Source: Streptomyces sp. ISL-98 (GTDB taxonomy: Bacteria > Actinomycetota > Actinomycetes > Streptomycetales > Streptomycetaceae). Taken from it: 64,000 nucleotides of DNA. The stretch covers positions 1 to 64,000 of the forward strand of contig NZ_JAGGPB010000002.1 in the NCBI RefSeq assembly GCF_018614055.1, written 5' to 3'. Positions 1-8,544 of the stretch are shown here, piece after piece. Numbering within the stretch: the stretch's first letter is position 1; every line of letters begins with the position of its first letter. The notes below the pieces were generated by a model. It had not been told where the DNA came from and did not search any database. It was given only the letters and a program-made list of their open reading frames with translations. Both the position numbers and the translations under genes were made by a program.

Positions 1-2
1 GC

Positions 3-3000
3 CTCGCCGCAAGCACCCCCACAGTCTCGAATTCCGCACCCCCACCCACCACGGCCGACACTTCCTCCACCGCCCCCCGGTCGGACGGCAACTCCCCCAT
101 GCCGACCTCACCCACCTCCCCCACAACAGCGGACGGTGCGGCAGGCGCCCGTACAAGCACAAACACCCCAGGCAACTCCCCCTCCGGCACCAGCCCCACA
201 AGCCCAAACCCCACATCGGGCCCGCCCAGGACCCCCTCCACCACCACCCCGGGAACCCCCAACCCCACCGGAACCGGCCCCGCTTCCACACCGAACCCGA
301 CTCCTTCCACGCCCCCGCGCAGTACGCCGACACCATCGACGGACGGCCGCACTCCTGGAACAACGGACGGGCGGCCCTCGAACCAGCATGCTCCCGGGGC
401 TACGCCGCCCGGACGCAGTCCGGGGCCCAACCAGAACAGCGCGGGCTCGCCCGGCGGACGGACCCCCAGCCCGAGCCCCAACACCCCTGGTACGCCGGAC
501 GGCCGTACCCCCACGAACCAGAACCCGAGTCCGACCAACCCGGACCCGAGGCAGTCGGCCCCACCCAGGAGCGCAGCTCCTACCGCCAACCCCTCGACGT
601 CGGCACCGGCCCACGGCACACCCGACGCCAACTCAGCTGGTCGTACACCGGGCCGGGCATCAGCTCCGGCCGGCAACCCCACGCCCCAGTCGCAGCCGGG
701 TTCAGGCAACGCCCCCGCCAAGCCTCACCAGCCGTCAGGCGGTACGCCCAACACCCCGCAGCAGCCGAGCAGCAGCGCAAACCCCGGCACGCCGTCGAAC
801 ACCCCGAACCAGCAGCAACAGCCGACGCCGGTGCCCGTACCCGTGCACACGGTCACGCCGACGCCGAGCCCCGCACAACAGACGCCGAACGGGAACCCGT
901 CCACCGGCCCCGCGGCCCCCGGCTCACCCCAGAGCAACCCAGGGAACGACGCGAAGAACGACAATCCCAAGACCGACAGCGTCGAAGACATCCGCAACGA
1001 CATGGATCACGAGCCGGGCGGCCTCGGCGAGGTCCACCCCGACGACCAGGACCGGCTGGAGGATTCCTTCCCCCAGAACCCGGACGGCACCCCGCAGCGG
1101 TTCCCCGACCCCTTCGGGGCGTGGGTCGGTCTGCAGAATGACGGCGGCGACGAGGTCCCGGGCCGCAGCAACAACTGTGCGGACTGCTCACGTTCATTCA
1201 TCGAGAGTTACCGCGGCAACCCACAGGTCTCCGCTCCGCGCACGCTCGACACCGACGAACACGGCGTGCTGGACACCAGGCGCCCCGAGGACGACGCGAA
1301 CGCCAACCAGATCCGTTGGGCAGGCGCCCCGCACACCTATGCCGGTACCGGGAGCGACCCCGACACCGCCGCCCGTATCGAGCAGGACCTGCTGCAGGCG
1401 GGGCACGGCTCCACGGCCATCGTGCAGGTCGACTGGCCAAATGGCGGCGGTCACGCCTTCGCCGCCATCAACCACAACGGCACCGTCGTCTGGGTGGACT
1501 CCCAGGGCGGCGAGGTCAGCTATGACCCGCTGCACCTCGCCAACGCCGACCACGTTTGGCACATCCCCATGGACCCCGACGGGAATCCGCTGCATCCCGT
1601 GCAGAACACTGCGGATGACTCCGAGGGCCAGAACGACGAGTCGCAGAACCAGAACAACGACGCGTCCCAGCCTGAGAACTCCGAGAGCAGCGGGCAGCCG
1701 GAAAGCTCTGAGAGCAACCCGCAGAACGACACCTCGAGCGACATCCCGAAGCAGGGCGACGCCCCCGACACGGACACCAACTCCCCCGCGACGGATCCGG
1801 CAACCCCGGACGCATCGAACAACGGGGTCCCCGAGCAGTCGTCCACGGCCGACCCGAACCCGACGCCGGACCCGACGAACGACAAGCCCGAGAGCGAGAC
1901 CGGCCAGCTCCAGGGCGAGAGCGACAAACCGTCCCAGCCGGACAGCATGCCGGACGGCCAGGAGCCGTCCCAGGACACCGCCGACAGCCCTAAGTCGTCT
2001 CCGGACAACGGCAACGCTGATGCGCAGCCACAGCAGTCGCCCTCCCCCGAGACTCCCTCGGAGCAGAACCACCCGACGCCGGCCGAGACACCGAGCAGCA
2101 CCCCCGACCAGCAGTCACACCCCGACGATCCGACACGTCCCGACGAGCAAGGCCGGGCCCCCGACAAGGAGTCCCAGCAGCCGACCTCCACGACGGACAG
2201 CACGGCACCCCCGCGGACCACGCCGGACAGCCAGAGCGACCCCACGACCAACCGGGACACGCCTCACCAGACCACCACGCCCTCGGACCCGCGTACGTCC
2301 ATTCCGCATCAGCAGACCGGGGACCCGAGCACCACCGACCCTCGCGCCGCGGACCCCCGCACGACGGATCCGCGTACGTCCGATCCCCGCACTTCGGACC
2401 CTCGTACGCCGGACCCGAATCGGGACACCCCCACGCAGCAGAAGCCGGAGACCGGCGAGTGGCCCGACGGCCGGGACCCGAACACCTCGCCGCGGCCGGA
2501 CCAGACGCGTCCAGATCACCTGGATGACCCGCGGTCTGAGACTCCGGACAAGGACCCGTCGGAGACCCCGGACCAGACACGGCCCGACGACTCGAACCGG
2601 CCGCCGGCCGAGGACCACCGCGACCGGCCGAGCGACATGAACAAGGACTCCGCGGTGCCGACGCGCGAGAGCCTTCCCGACGGCAAGAACGCCGACGCGG
2701 CCAACTACGTCAAGGACTCCGTCAACGGGAAGAAGCCGCTGTACGGGGACATCGCGCCCGAGAACCCGGCAGAGAATTCCCGGCCGAACCCCGAGCGTCC
2801 CTCCGGTCCTGCGGAGCCCGCGGGCAGCAGCCCCGACAATCAAGCGAGCCGTCGGCAGCGTGATCTGGACATGCTCGCGCGTGCCAACGAGGGAATGCGC
2901 GCGCGCAACAATGACGAGCAATCGGCCGCCAGAACCTGGTTCGAGAAGTACTACCACCCGAACAGCGGCCGCCGGCAGAGCCAGACAAACCCCGCGGAGG

Positions 3001-3950
3001 ACGGTCGCCCCGTACCTCAGCTGCATCCCACGAACGACCCCAACGCTCCGTGGATGCTGGCCAACGACGCACCGGACGCCGACCCCGAGTCATACATCGA
3101 CGACGGTGCAGGTTCCGGCAAGCGGCACGAAGGGATCTCTCAGAAGAACCTGGAGCATCTCGATGAGGCGGCGCTGGCCCGCCAGGAGGCGATCGACGCT
3201 GACGATCAGCCGCACAAGGACCGGCAGGCGGCGAAGGAAGCCTACGAGAAGAACAAGACCGAGGAGAACGAGAAGAAGTTCGAGGAAGCAGACGCGAAGC
3301 ACAGCCCACTGCACGGAGAAATGGGAAGAGCCAGCGAGGAGTACGGCGAGCAGGTCGCCGAGTTCCACGCCATGCCCCGGCACTTCCCGACCTACACACG
3401 GATCGACGACCGGGGCACCGGAAGAGACCGGTTCGACCAGATATGGATGGACCCGAACACCGACCCGCCCGAGTTTGTCGTCGTGGAGGCCAAGGGTTCA
3501 CTGAAGACGGGGCTCGGCGACCGGCGCGGACTCCCCGAGCACGCCGGCCCCGATCCCTCCGCCGGACAGGACAACAGCCCGGGCCAGGATCAGGGCGACA
3601 GCGATCAGAACGACCAGAATGACGACAGCGGGCAGGACGCACCAACCCCGAGCGTCCCGAAGGTCAAGCAGGGCACCCGTGCATACTTTGAGACGATCCT
3701 GCATGTAATGGAGGAGCGCGCAGACCGGAACGAGGACAAGGCCAAGACTGACGCCGAGCGGGAGGCCGCCAAGGCGGAGCGGAAGCTGGCACGCGACCTC
3801 AGGAAGGCTCTGGAAGCGAACCCGCCCAGAGTCAAGTACATACTCGTCAAGGGAAATTCCTCCGGAGGCCAGCACCAGGGCTACGAGATGAAGCAGTTCG
3901 ATACCAGAACGGAAGCCGAGAAGCAGAGCGATGCAGATTCCACGACATGA
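3..3950 (+). CDS. Large T7SS-type polymorphic toxin with two toxin domains (5' partial)
   Basis: The frame is open from base 3 with no stop, so the true start is probably upstream; the first ATG in view is at 99. Numbering from that ATG, about 300 residues of Pro/Thr/Ser/Asn-rich disordered sequence precede a papain-fold, glutamine-deamidase-like (Tox-PL) domain at about residues 300-500. Its likely triad is C360 (NCADCS), H452 (GGHAF) and D467 (VWVDSQ). A second disordered linker (about 500-880) is rich in DPRT-like repeats. The last 180 residues resemble a restriction-endonuclease-fold toxin: D1113 (RFDQIW), E1130-x-K1132 (VVEAK) and Q1191 (KQGTRAYF). The invisible N-terminus probably carries the secretion domain. 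The gene overlaps the Imm49 gene by 20 bases, as expected for a toxin-immunity pair. The domain calls come from motif recognition, not a search. Confidence 0.8.
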   Translation, partial: LAASTPTVSNSAPPPTTADTSSTAPRSDGNSPMPTSPTSPTTADGAAGARTSTNTPGNSPSGTSPTSPNPTSGPPRTPSTTTPGTPNPTGTGPASTPNPTPSTPPRSTPTPSTDGRTPGTTDGRPSNQHAPGATPPGRSPGPNQNSAGSPGGRTPSPSPNTPGTPDGRTPTNQNPSPTNPDPRQSAPPRSAAPTANPSTSAPAHGTPDANSAGRTPGRASAPAGNPTPQSQPGSGNAPAKPHQPSGGTPNTPQQPSSSANPGTPSNTPNQQQQPTPVPVPVHTVTPTPSPAQQTPNGNPSTGPAAPGSPQSNPGNDAKNDNPKTDSVEDIRNDMDHEPGGLGEVHPDDQDRLEDSFPQNPDGTPQRFPDPFGAWVGLQNDGGDEVPGRSNNCADCSRSFIESYRGNPQVSAPRTLDTDEHGVLDTRRPEDDANANQIRWAGAPHTYAGTGSDPDTAARIEQDLLQAGHGSTAIVQVDWPNGGGHAFAAINHNGTVVWVDSQGGEVSYDPLHLANADHVWHIPMDPDGNPLHPVQNTADDSEGQNDESQNQNNDASQPENSESSGQPESSESNPQNDTSSDIPKQGDAPDTDTNSPATDPATPDASNNGVPEQSSTADPNPTPDPTNDKPESETGQLQGESDKPSQPDSMPDGQEPSQDTADSPKSSPDNGNADAQPQQSPSPETPSEQNHPTPAETPSSTPDQQSHPDDPTRPDEQGRAPDKESQQPTSTTDSTAPPRTTPDSQSDPTTNRDTPHQTTTPSDPRTSIPHQQTGDPSTTDPRAADPRTTDPRTSDPRTSDPRTPDPNRDTPTQQKPETGEWPDGRDPNTSPRPDQTRPDHLDDPRSETPDKDPSETPDQTRPDDSNRPPAEDHRDRPSDMNKDSAVPTRESLPDGKNADAANYVKDSVNGKKPLYGDIAPENPAENSRPNPERPSGPAEPAGSSPDNQASRRQRDLDMLARANEGMRARNNDEQSAARTWFEKYYHPNSGRRQSQTNPAEDGRPVPQLHPTNDPNAPWMLANDAPDADPESYIDDGAGSGKRHEGISQKNLEHLDEAALARQEAIDADDQPHKDRQAAKEAYEKNKTEENEKKFEEADAKHSPLHGEMGRASEEYGEQVAEFHAMPRHFPTYTRIDDRGTGRDRFDQIWMDPNTDPPEFVVVEAKGSLKTGLGDRRGLPEHAGPDPSAGQDNSPGQDQGDSDQNDQNDDSGQDAPTPSVPKVKQGTRAYFETILHVMEERADRNEDKAKTDAEREAAKAERKLARDLRKALEANPPRVKYILVKGNSSGGQHQGYEMKQFDTRTEAEKQSDADSTT

Positions 3951-4782
3951 GTTCCCGACACGAAACCTCGTAGGTATTCTCGAGTCCCGGACCGAGTATT
4001 TCTGGGAGGACGTTGAAGAGCTGCGAACCCAACCCGGGTGGTTCGCGAAACTTCCGGCCGACGCCATCAATCTCTTCGCCCGGCGTTGCGTCTTGGACCC
4101 TGAATCCGACAAGCTCGAGACGTGGGAAGCCTGCGTCATCGCCATGCAGGTCAGCTCAGCTCTCTTCGCATCGGCTCAGGCCACGACCGACAGCATCGAG
4201 TGTCGCATCGGCGACGAGATGCGCACCGTCCGTGCCGGTACCTTGCAGTGGGCCCACGCCGGTAAATGGCTCAACGCGTTCTGGCTTGCCTGTATCTGCC
4301 GCGAGAAGAAGCGGTTGAACGAGCTGTGCCAATTCCCGGTCGCACGGCTGCGGGAAGCCGACGGAGTTTTCGACGAGTACATCTACAACTGGGTGGAAGC
4401 CCTGCAGGCCTACTGGCTCAAGCGCCCCGACTTCGGCGACAAGCTGGTGGCCGCGGTGGACGGAACCGACCCCGAGGTCCTGAGGCATGCGCCACGCGAC
4501 GGCGTCCTCAAGATCATGTATCCCCCCATGAACCTCCTCACTCAGCTCGCGCGCGGCGACGAGGAGAAGTTCAACACCGAGCTGGCCAAGGCCCTGGAGT
4601 GGCACAAGAGTTACTGGACCCGCGACGAGGACCGCGCACTGACCGCCGAAGGCCTGATTGCTTTGGGCCCGCTGGGCGTCACCTGCCTTGCCGTTCAGGC
4701 CGGCTTCACCATCACCGTCGAGTCCGAGTACCTGCCCAAGCATCTCGTCGCCGGTGCGTGGATCAACGAATTCCCCACGTAA
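3931..4782 (+). CDS. Imm49-family immunity protein
   Basis: 283 aa, mostly helical, cytosolic, with no signal peptide. It resembles the Imm49 family of predicted polymorphic-toxin immunity proteins: N-terminal RHEFPT, then KLETWEACVIAMQ, WLNAFWLAC and the C-terminal EYLPKHLVAGAWINEFP. It starts inside the 3' end of the toxin gene (20-base overlap in another frame), so translation is probably coupled and it should neutralise one of that protein's catalytic domains. Which one is unknown. A diverged paralogue lies at 8541, fused to the next gene of the module. The family call is fairly firm; the toxin partner is inferred from position. Confidence 0.82.
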   Translation: MQIPRHEFPTRNLVGILESRTEYFWEDVEELRTQPGWFAKLPADAINLFARRCVLDPESDKLETWEACVIAMQVSSALFASAQATTDSIECRIGDEMRTVRAGTLQWAHAGKWLNAFWLACICREKKRLNELCQFPVARLREADGVFDEYIYNWVEALQAYWLKRPDFGDKLVAAVDGTDPEVLRHAPRDGVLKIMYPPMNLLTQLARGDEEKFNTELAKALEWHKSYWTRDEDRALTAEGLIALGPLGVTCLAVQAGFTITVESEYLPKHLVAGAWINEFPT

Positions 4783-4820
4783 GCCCCGGCCGGACACCGC
4801 AACAACAGATAAGGGAACCC

Positions 4821-5147
4821 ATGGCCCCGGACACCCCCGCCCCAGCACCGCAAGGCCCACCCACCACACCCGACCAAGCCCTGGCCATCGTCCGCAGCCG
4901 CTACGCCGAGCCCAAACTCCCCGACGGCACCCCCATCGAGCTTCGCGTCCAGGAGTTCGACATCGGATACCTCGTGTACACGGTCATCCCACGCCGCACC
5001 GACCCTACGCCCCCTTCAGAACCCGCCCCACCCGGCGGCGCCAACATCGTGGTGTCCAAGGTGACCGGCGAAACCGTCGCCGTCCCTAACCTGCCCCCCG
5101 AGCTGGCCATTGCGCGCTACCGCAAGAAGCGCGGACTCGGGGCCTGA
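4821..5147 (+). CDS. YrhB/Imm35-like small protein
   Basis: 108 aa. The start is the ATG after an AAGGGA ribosome-binding site. After a Pro-rich N-terminus come TPDQALAIVRSRYAEPK, a strand-rich core (EFDIGYLVYTVIP), then PPGGANIVVSKVTGETV and PELAIARYRKK. This layout, with an aromatic centre and a gly-gly-a-x-vV-x-k-x-TGE strand, resembles the YrhB/Imm35 group of small proteins often found beside toxin genes. The gene follows Imm49 by 38 bases and precedes the NTPase gene. The paralogue at 9444-9749 is fused in frame to Imm49, which suggests the two products work together. The family assignment is tentative. Confidence 0.55.
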   Translation: MAPDTPAPAPQGPPTTPDQALAIVRSRYAEPKLPDGTPIELRVQEFDIGYLVYTVIPRRTDPTPPSEPAPPGGANIVVSKVTGETVAVPNLPPELAIARYRKKRGLGA

Positions 5148-5211
5148 CTCACACCCCACGCAGAGCAACTTCCCATCGCCCGCCATCCCCGGCACCCGAG
5201 GACCCCTGCTC

Positions 5212-7116
5212 ATGACCGCCCCACCCAACGGCTACGCACCCCATCCCCACATAGGCGGCCGCGCCACCGTGCTGCGCGCTCTCTCCGCCTGGCGGATGGA
5301 GTGGCCGGGTGCGCCGCGTGTCGTCGTCCTCACCGGAAGCCCCGGCAGCGGGCGCTCGCACCTGCTCACCGGCTTCCTCATGCTGTGCGACCCGGAGTTC
5401 CGCAGGCGGCTTCCGCTGGCCGATCTCGACCCGTCGACCGTGCCGCCAGGGCTTCCCGCTCCCGCGGTCCCGAGCGCTGCAGGGCTGACCGCGGCGCAAT
5501 TCGGGTGGCTGCTCGCCGGTCATTACGGTCTGCAGGCCACGCGCATCGAGGACGTGTACGCCGAACTGGCCGCCCTCGACCGGCCCGTGACCGTCGTCGT
5601 GCCGGACGTCGACCGGGCAGGCCCGGTACGGGCCACGGGCGAGCCCGCCCGCCTCGTACAGGAAGCGCTCAGGCCACTCGCGGGCACGGAAACCGTCCGG
5701 CTTCTCGCTGACGTACCGCGTGAGCTCGCCGCAAGCCTGGTTGAAGGGTTGCCGCCCGGCACCGCGCAGATCATTGACCTCGACGATCCGCAGTGGGCCG
5801 ACCCTCATAGTCTGGTGCTGCAGGCCGAGGCCCTGCTCAGCCCCGAATTCGGGGCGCCGGAGCTGCCCTTCACCACCGACGCTCCCACCCGGCGAGCCCT
5901 CGCCGAGGCGATCGGCCGTCGTGCCGGGACCAGCCCCCTCACCGTGCAGCTCGCGGTCCAGAGCATCCTGTCGAATCCGTCGGGCGTCGTACCCATCGAC
6001 GAGAGTCAACTGCCCACGTCTCTGGGCGAGGTGCTCGACCTGCACGCACGCCGCCTCGGAGCCGACCCGCAGACGCTACGCCAACTGCTCGTGCCCTTGG
6101 CCCTCGCCGAGGGAGAGGGTCTACCGGCCGAGCTGTGGGTACGGCTCGTCAGCACTCTGGCGGGCAAGGACATGACCGAGGCGATCGCGGGCAGTGGAGC
6201 CTTGGCCCGCCCCTTCGTGCAGTCGCTTCGAACGGGGGCCAACGGCGAGCGCACACTGCTTCAGCTACTCCACCCCTCCATTGCCGACGAGATCCGCTCC
6301 GGCCTTCCCAACGCCCGCGCCACTCAGTCCCAGATCGCCATGGCGCTCCTGGAATCCGTGCCTGGGCAGGACTGGAGCAAAGCCGATCCCTACGTACGCG
6401 ACTACATCGCCGGGCACACCTTGGAAGCGGGTCTGCTTCCCCAACTCCTCACTGACCCGGGCTTGTTCGTGTACGCCGCCCCGGTGCCGCTGCGCGCGGC
6501 GGTCGAGGCCGTCCCAGAGCAAGCACTCGGCGCTCCGGCGCGTACGTATCTGCGTATCGCCCCCTTGCTGACTCGCACGCAGGCGCCCACACTGGCCCGC
6601 GCCGCCCTGTTGGAGAGCGCGTTCGTCGAGGACCAGCTGCCGGATTTCGCAGCAGCGGTGCACCGGCTCGGCCTGGATCTGCCCTGGCAGACCCTGTGGA
6701 GCATCCGCCTCCGCGACATCAGCGAAGTCGCTATCGGCACGCTCCCACGCCCTGCAGAAACCCCCGCGCCCATCGCCGCCCTCTCGGTACCGACCGGCAC
6801 TCCCGGCGCCTTCCCTGTGGCCGGGAACAGTGATTCCGCGCTGCTCATGCACAGCCTCGTACAGCCGGCGCTCTTCAACGAGCCAGGACCGGAACAACTG
6901 CTGCCGCTCTCCGAGCAGGACCGCGCAGCCGCCCCGCTCGCACTCCGCCGAGGCACGGACCAGCTGCGGGTGTGGGACCGGTCACGCGAGACAGTCGTGG
7001 CTGCCCTCATCTCGGACTCCCCCTTCACCGGCGCCGACCTGTCGCCCGACGGCATCCTGGTCGCAGCGACCGAGTTCGGGGCGAGGGCTCTGCGAATCCG
7101 GCAGCAGCAACGCTGA
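5212..7116 (+). CDS. P-loop NTPase with C-terminal WD40-like blade
   Basis: 634 aa. ATG 5212 is chosen over an in-frame ATG at 5110 because the second copy of this gene starts at the equivalent codon. Residues 42-49 form a P-loop (GSPGSGRS), and VTVVVPDVDRAG near residue 125 looks like a Walker B strand. A helical region fills the middle, as in STAND/AAA-type ATPases. The last 50 residues (LRVWDRSRETVVAALI, ADLSPDGILVAAT) look like a single WD40 blade, so the protein may be shortened from a longer STAND-WD40 ancestor. It is third in the Imm49-YrhB-NTPase module, which is duplicated downstream. A role as regulator or chaperone of the immunity proteins is inference from linkage only. Confidence 0.7.
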   Translation: MTAPPNGYAPHPHIGGRATVLRALSAWRMEWPGAPRVVVLTGSPGSGRSHLLTGFLMLCDPEFRRRLPLADLDPSTVPPGLPAPAVPSAAGLTAAQFGWLLAGHYGLQATRIEDVYAELAALDRPVTVVVPDVDRAGPVRATGEPARLVQEALRPLAGTETVRLLADVPRELAASLVEGLPPGTAQIIDLDDPQWADPHSLVLQAEALLSPEFGAPELPFTTDAPTRRALAEAIGRRAGTSPLTVQLAVQSILSNPSGVVPIDESQLPTSLGEVLDLHARRLGADPQTLRQLLVPLALAEGEGLPAELWVRLVSTLAGKDMTEAIAGSGALARPFVQSLRTGANGERTLLQLLHPSIADEIRSGLPNARATQSQIAMALLESVPGQDWSKADPYVRDYIAGHTLEAGLLPQLLTDPGLFVYAAPVPLRAAVEAVPEQALGAPARTYLRIAPLLTRTQAPTLARAALLESAFVEDQLPDFAAAVHRLGLDLPWQTLWSIRLRDISEVAIGTLPRPAETPAPIAALSVPTGTPGAFPVAGNSDSALLMHSLVQPALFNEPGPEQLLPLSEQDRAAAPLALRRGTDQLRVWDRSRETVVAALISDSPFTGADLSPDGILVAATEFGARALRIRQQQR

Positions 7117-7208
7117 CTGGCGCCACCGTGCCGGTCCCCCTTCACTGCGGTGCCCAGCTGCCCTGGCGGTGAGGAACCATCAACGATCTTCAAGGCGTTA
7201 CGACAAGC

Positions 7209-7757
7209 ATGGACGAAATCCCACCGCAGCCGTCGCAGAGCCGCCCTGCAGCACCCGACAACTGGGAAGAGCTGCTCGAGGACTGGGAGGACCTACACCA
7301 GGGCTACTACCTCGGTGACAAGGACGAGGCCGTACTCGACTGCGTGCGGCAGCTGGACGCGGACACCACCGGTGAGCAGGCCCTGTTCTGGACCTTGGGG
7401 CTGGCGCTTCTCTCCCCGTACGTCGTCTGGGGCCACCCAGGCCCCGGAGTCGAGGCCGCTGTGGTCGAGGCACTCGCGAAGGTCGAGCGTGCCCTCGGCG
7501 CGTACACATGCGAACGCGATCGGCACCCGCACGAAGACGGGCTCGAAGCCCAGCTGAAGCTTCTGCCCCGCGTTCTCACGGCCCTGAGCAACCCCGGCGA
7601 GGCGGAGCTGGACGATCTCGCGATGGCGAAGGCCGGGAGGTCGAAGCCCGCAGCCCCCGAGGGTCAGCGTGCCGAACTGCTGAGCCACTGGGCTTGCCCA
7701 CGAAACGTCGCAGGGTTCGCCCGCGCGATCATGGCGCATGTAGGCCCCGCACACTGA
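7209..7757 (+). CDS. Hypothetical acidic protein in immunity island
   Basis: 182 aa, not recognised. It is acidic and helical with no signal peptide or membrane segment. Motifs that stand out are NWEELLEDWEDLHQGYYLGDK near the N-terminus and ALFWTLGLALLSPYVVWG in the middle. Codon use is normal for the region (high third-position GC). It sits between the first NTPase gene and a degraded stretch, so it could be another orphan immunity protein, but nothing in the sequence proves that. No convincing ribosome-binding site precedes ATG 7209, so the start is uncertain. Confidence 0.45.
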   Translation: MDEIPPQPSQSRPAAPDNWEELLEDWEDLHQGYYLGDKDEAVLDCVRQLDADTTGEQALFWTLGLALLSPYVVWGHPGPGVEAAVVEALAKVERALGAYTCERDRHPHEDGLEAQLKLLPRVLTALSNPGEAELDDLAMAKAGRSKPAAPEGQRAELLSHWACPRNVAGFARAIMAHVGPAH

Positions 7758-7782
7758 CCGCCTCCCACATCTGGGATCCGCC

Positions 7783-8544
7783 GTGCCCGACACCATCGAC
7801 GCTCTCGTACGAGGCCTCTCCGACGACGAGAGGAGCGTTTCGAGCGCCGCGGAGGACGGCCGGGTCGCACTGCGCCTGCGGGAGATCCGGCGGCAAGGCC
7901 CGGCGAGTCTGCGCAGCAGGGCCTTGGAGGTCCTCGTAGACCTGGACGGCGAAGAGTTCCTGGACGAGGCCCGACCAACGTTCCGTGGAACGCCTTGTGC
8001 AGATCAAGCTCCTGGACGAACATCCGCTCTCGGGCTGCACGATCTCCGGCCTGTCACGACCGCCATGGGCGTGGGCGCCGCCACTGAAGCCACCAACTCC
8101 CTGGAGTTCCAGGATTCCCAGGGTGAGACACAGACGGCCTACCGGGTCTTCATCACCCCGGAGTTCGAGAGCTGGCGCTCGAGCACGCGGATCAGGGAAG
8201 CCGCCATAGACGAGGACGAGGCCGAGGAGTACGGCGAGGGCGTTCCCTGCGCGAGCTCGGCAGCCGACAACCTCTCGGTCGAACCCGGCCCCATGCTCTC
8301 GGCCCCTACCCACGAGCACGGCTGGCTCGCCACCACCCACCCCGACGTACCCAACTCACGCTTCAAGGGCGCCCTGCCCATCTGCCCCCCTGATGCTCAC
8401 CGCACCAAATACAACGCTGCGCTGCGCGAGGGCGCAACGGGAACAAGGCGCACACTCGCCAATGCCGCGCGAGCCATGACACAAGGGCCTCGCCCCGTTG
8501 GCAAACGTTCATCGGCCCACTGTCAAGCCCCTCGCGAAGGATGA
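7783..8544 (+). pseudogene. Probable degenerate gene upstream of second Imm49 copy
   Basis: A GTG-initiated frame of 253 codons whose composition changes along its length. Residues 1-65 look coding (ALVRGLSDDER, LRSRALEVLVDLDGEEF). From about 7985 to 8090 a different frame reads more like protein (VERLVQIKLLDEHPLSGCT). The original frame recovers with YRVFITPEFESW and HGWLATTHPDVPNSRF. The simplest reading is a mosaic of decayed genes. Its TGA overlaps the ATG of the next gene (ATGA), so it may once have been the partner of the second Imm49. No family is recognised. Confidence 0.35.
8317..8380 (+). repeat. Direct repeat, left copy (about 64 bp)
   Basis: This stretch translates to HGWLATTHPDVPNSRFKGALP and recurs at 10474-10537 as HGRLATTHPQIPNSRFEGALP, roughly 80% identical at the DNA level by eye. 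The two copies lie in the same orientation on either side of the duplicated immunity module. They could be footprints of the duplication or remnants of one decayed gene split by it. Confidence 0.6.

Noticed and set aside
136..2640. Second plus-strand open frame of 834 codons within the toxin gene
   Set aside because: Arg/Thr/Pro monotony from the alternative frame of a Pro-rich gene; the toxin frame holds the catalytic motifs.
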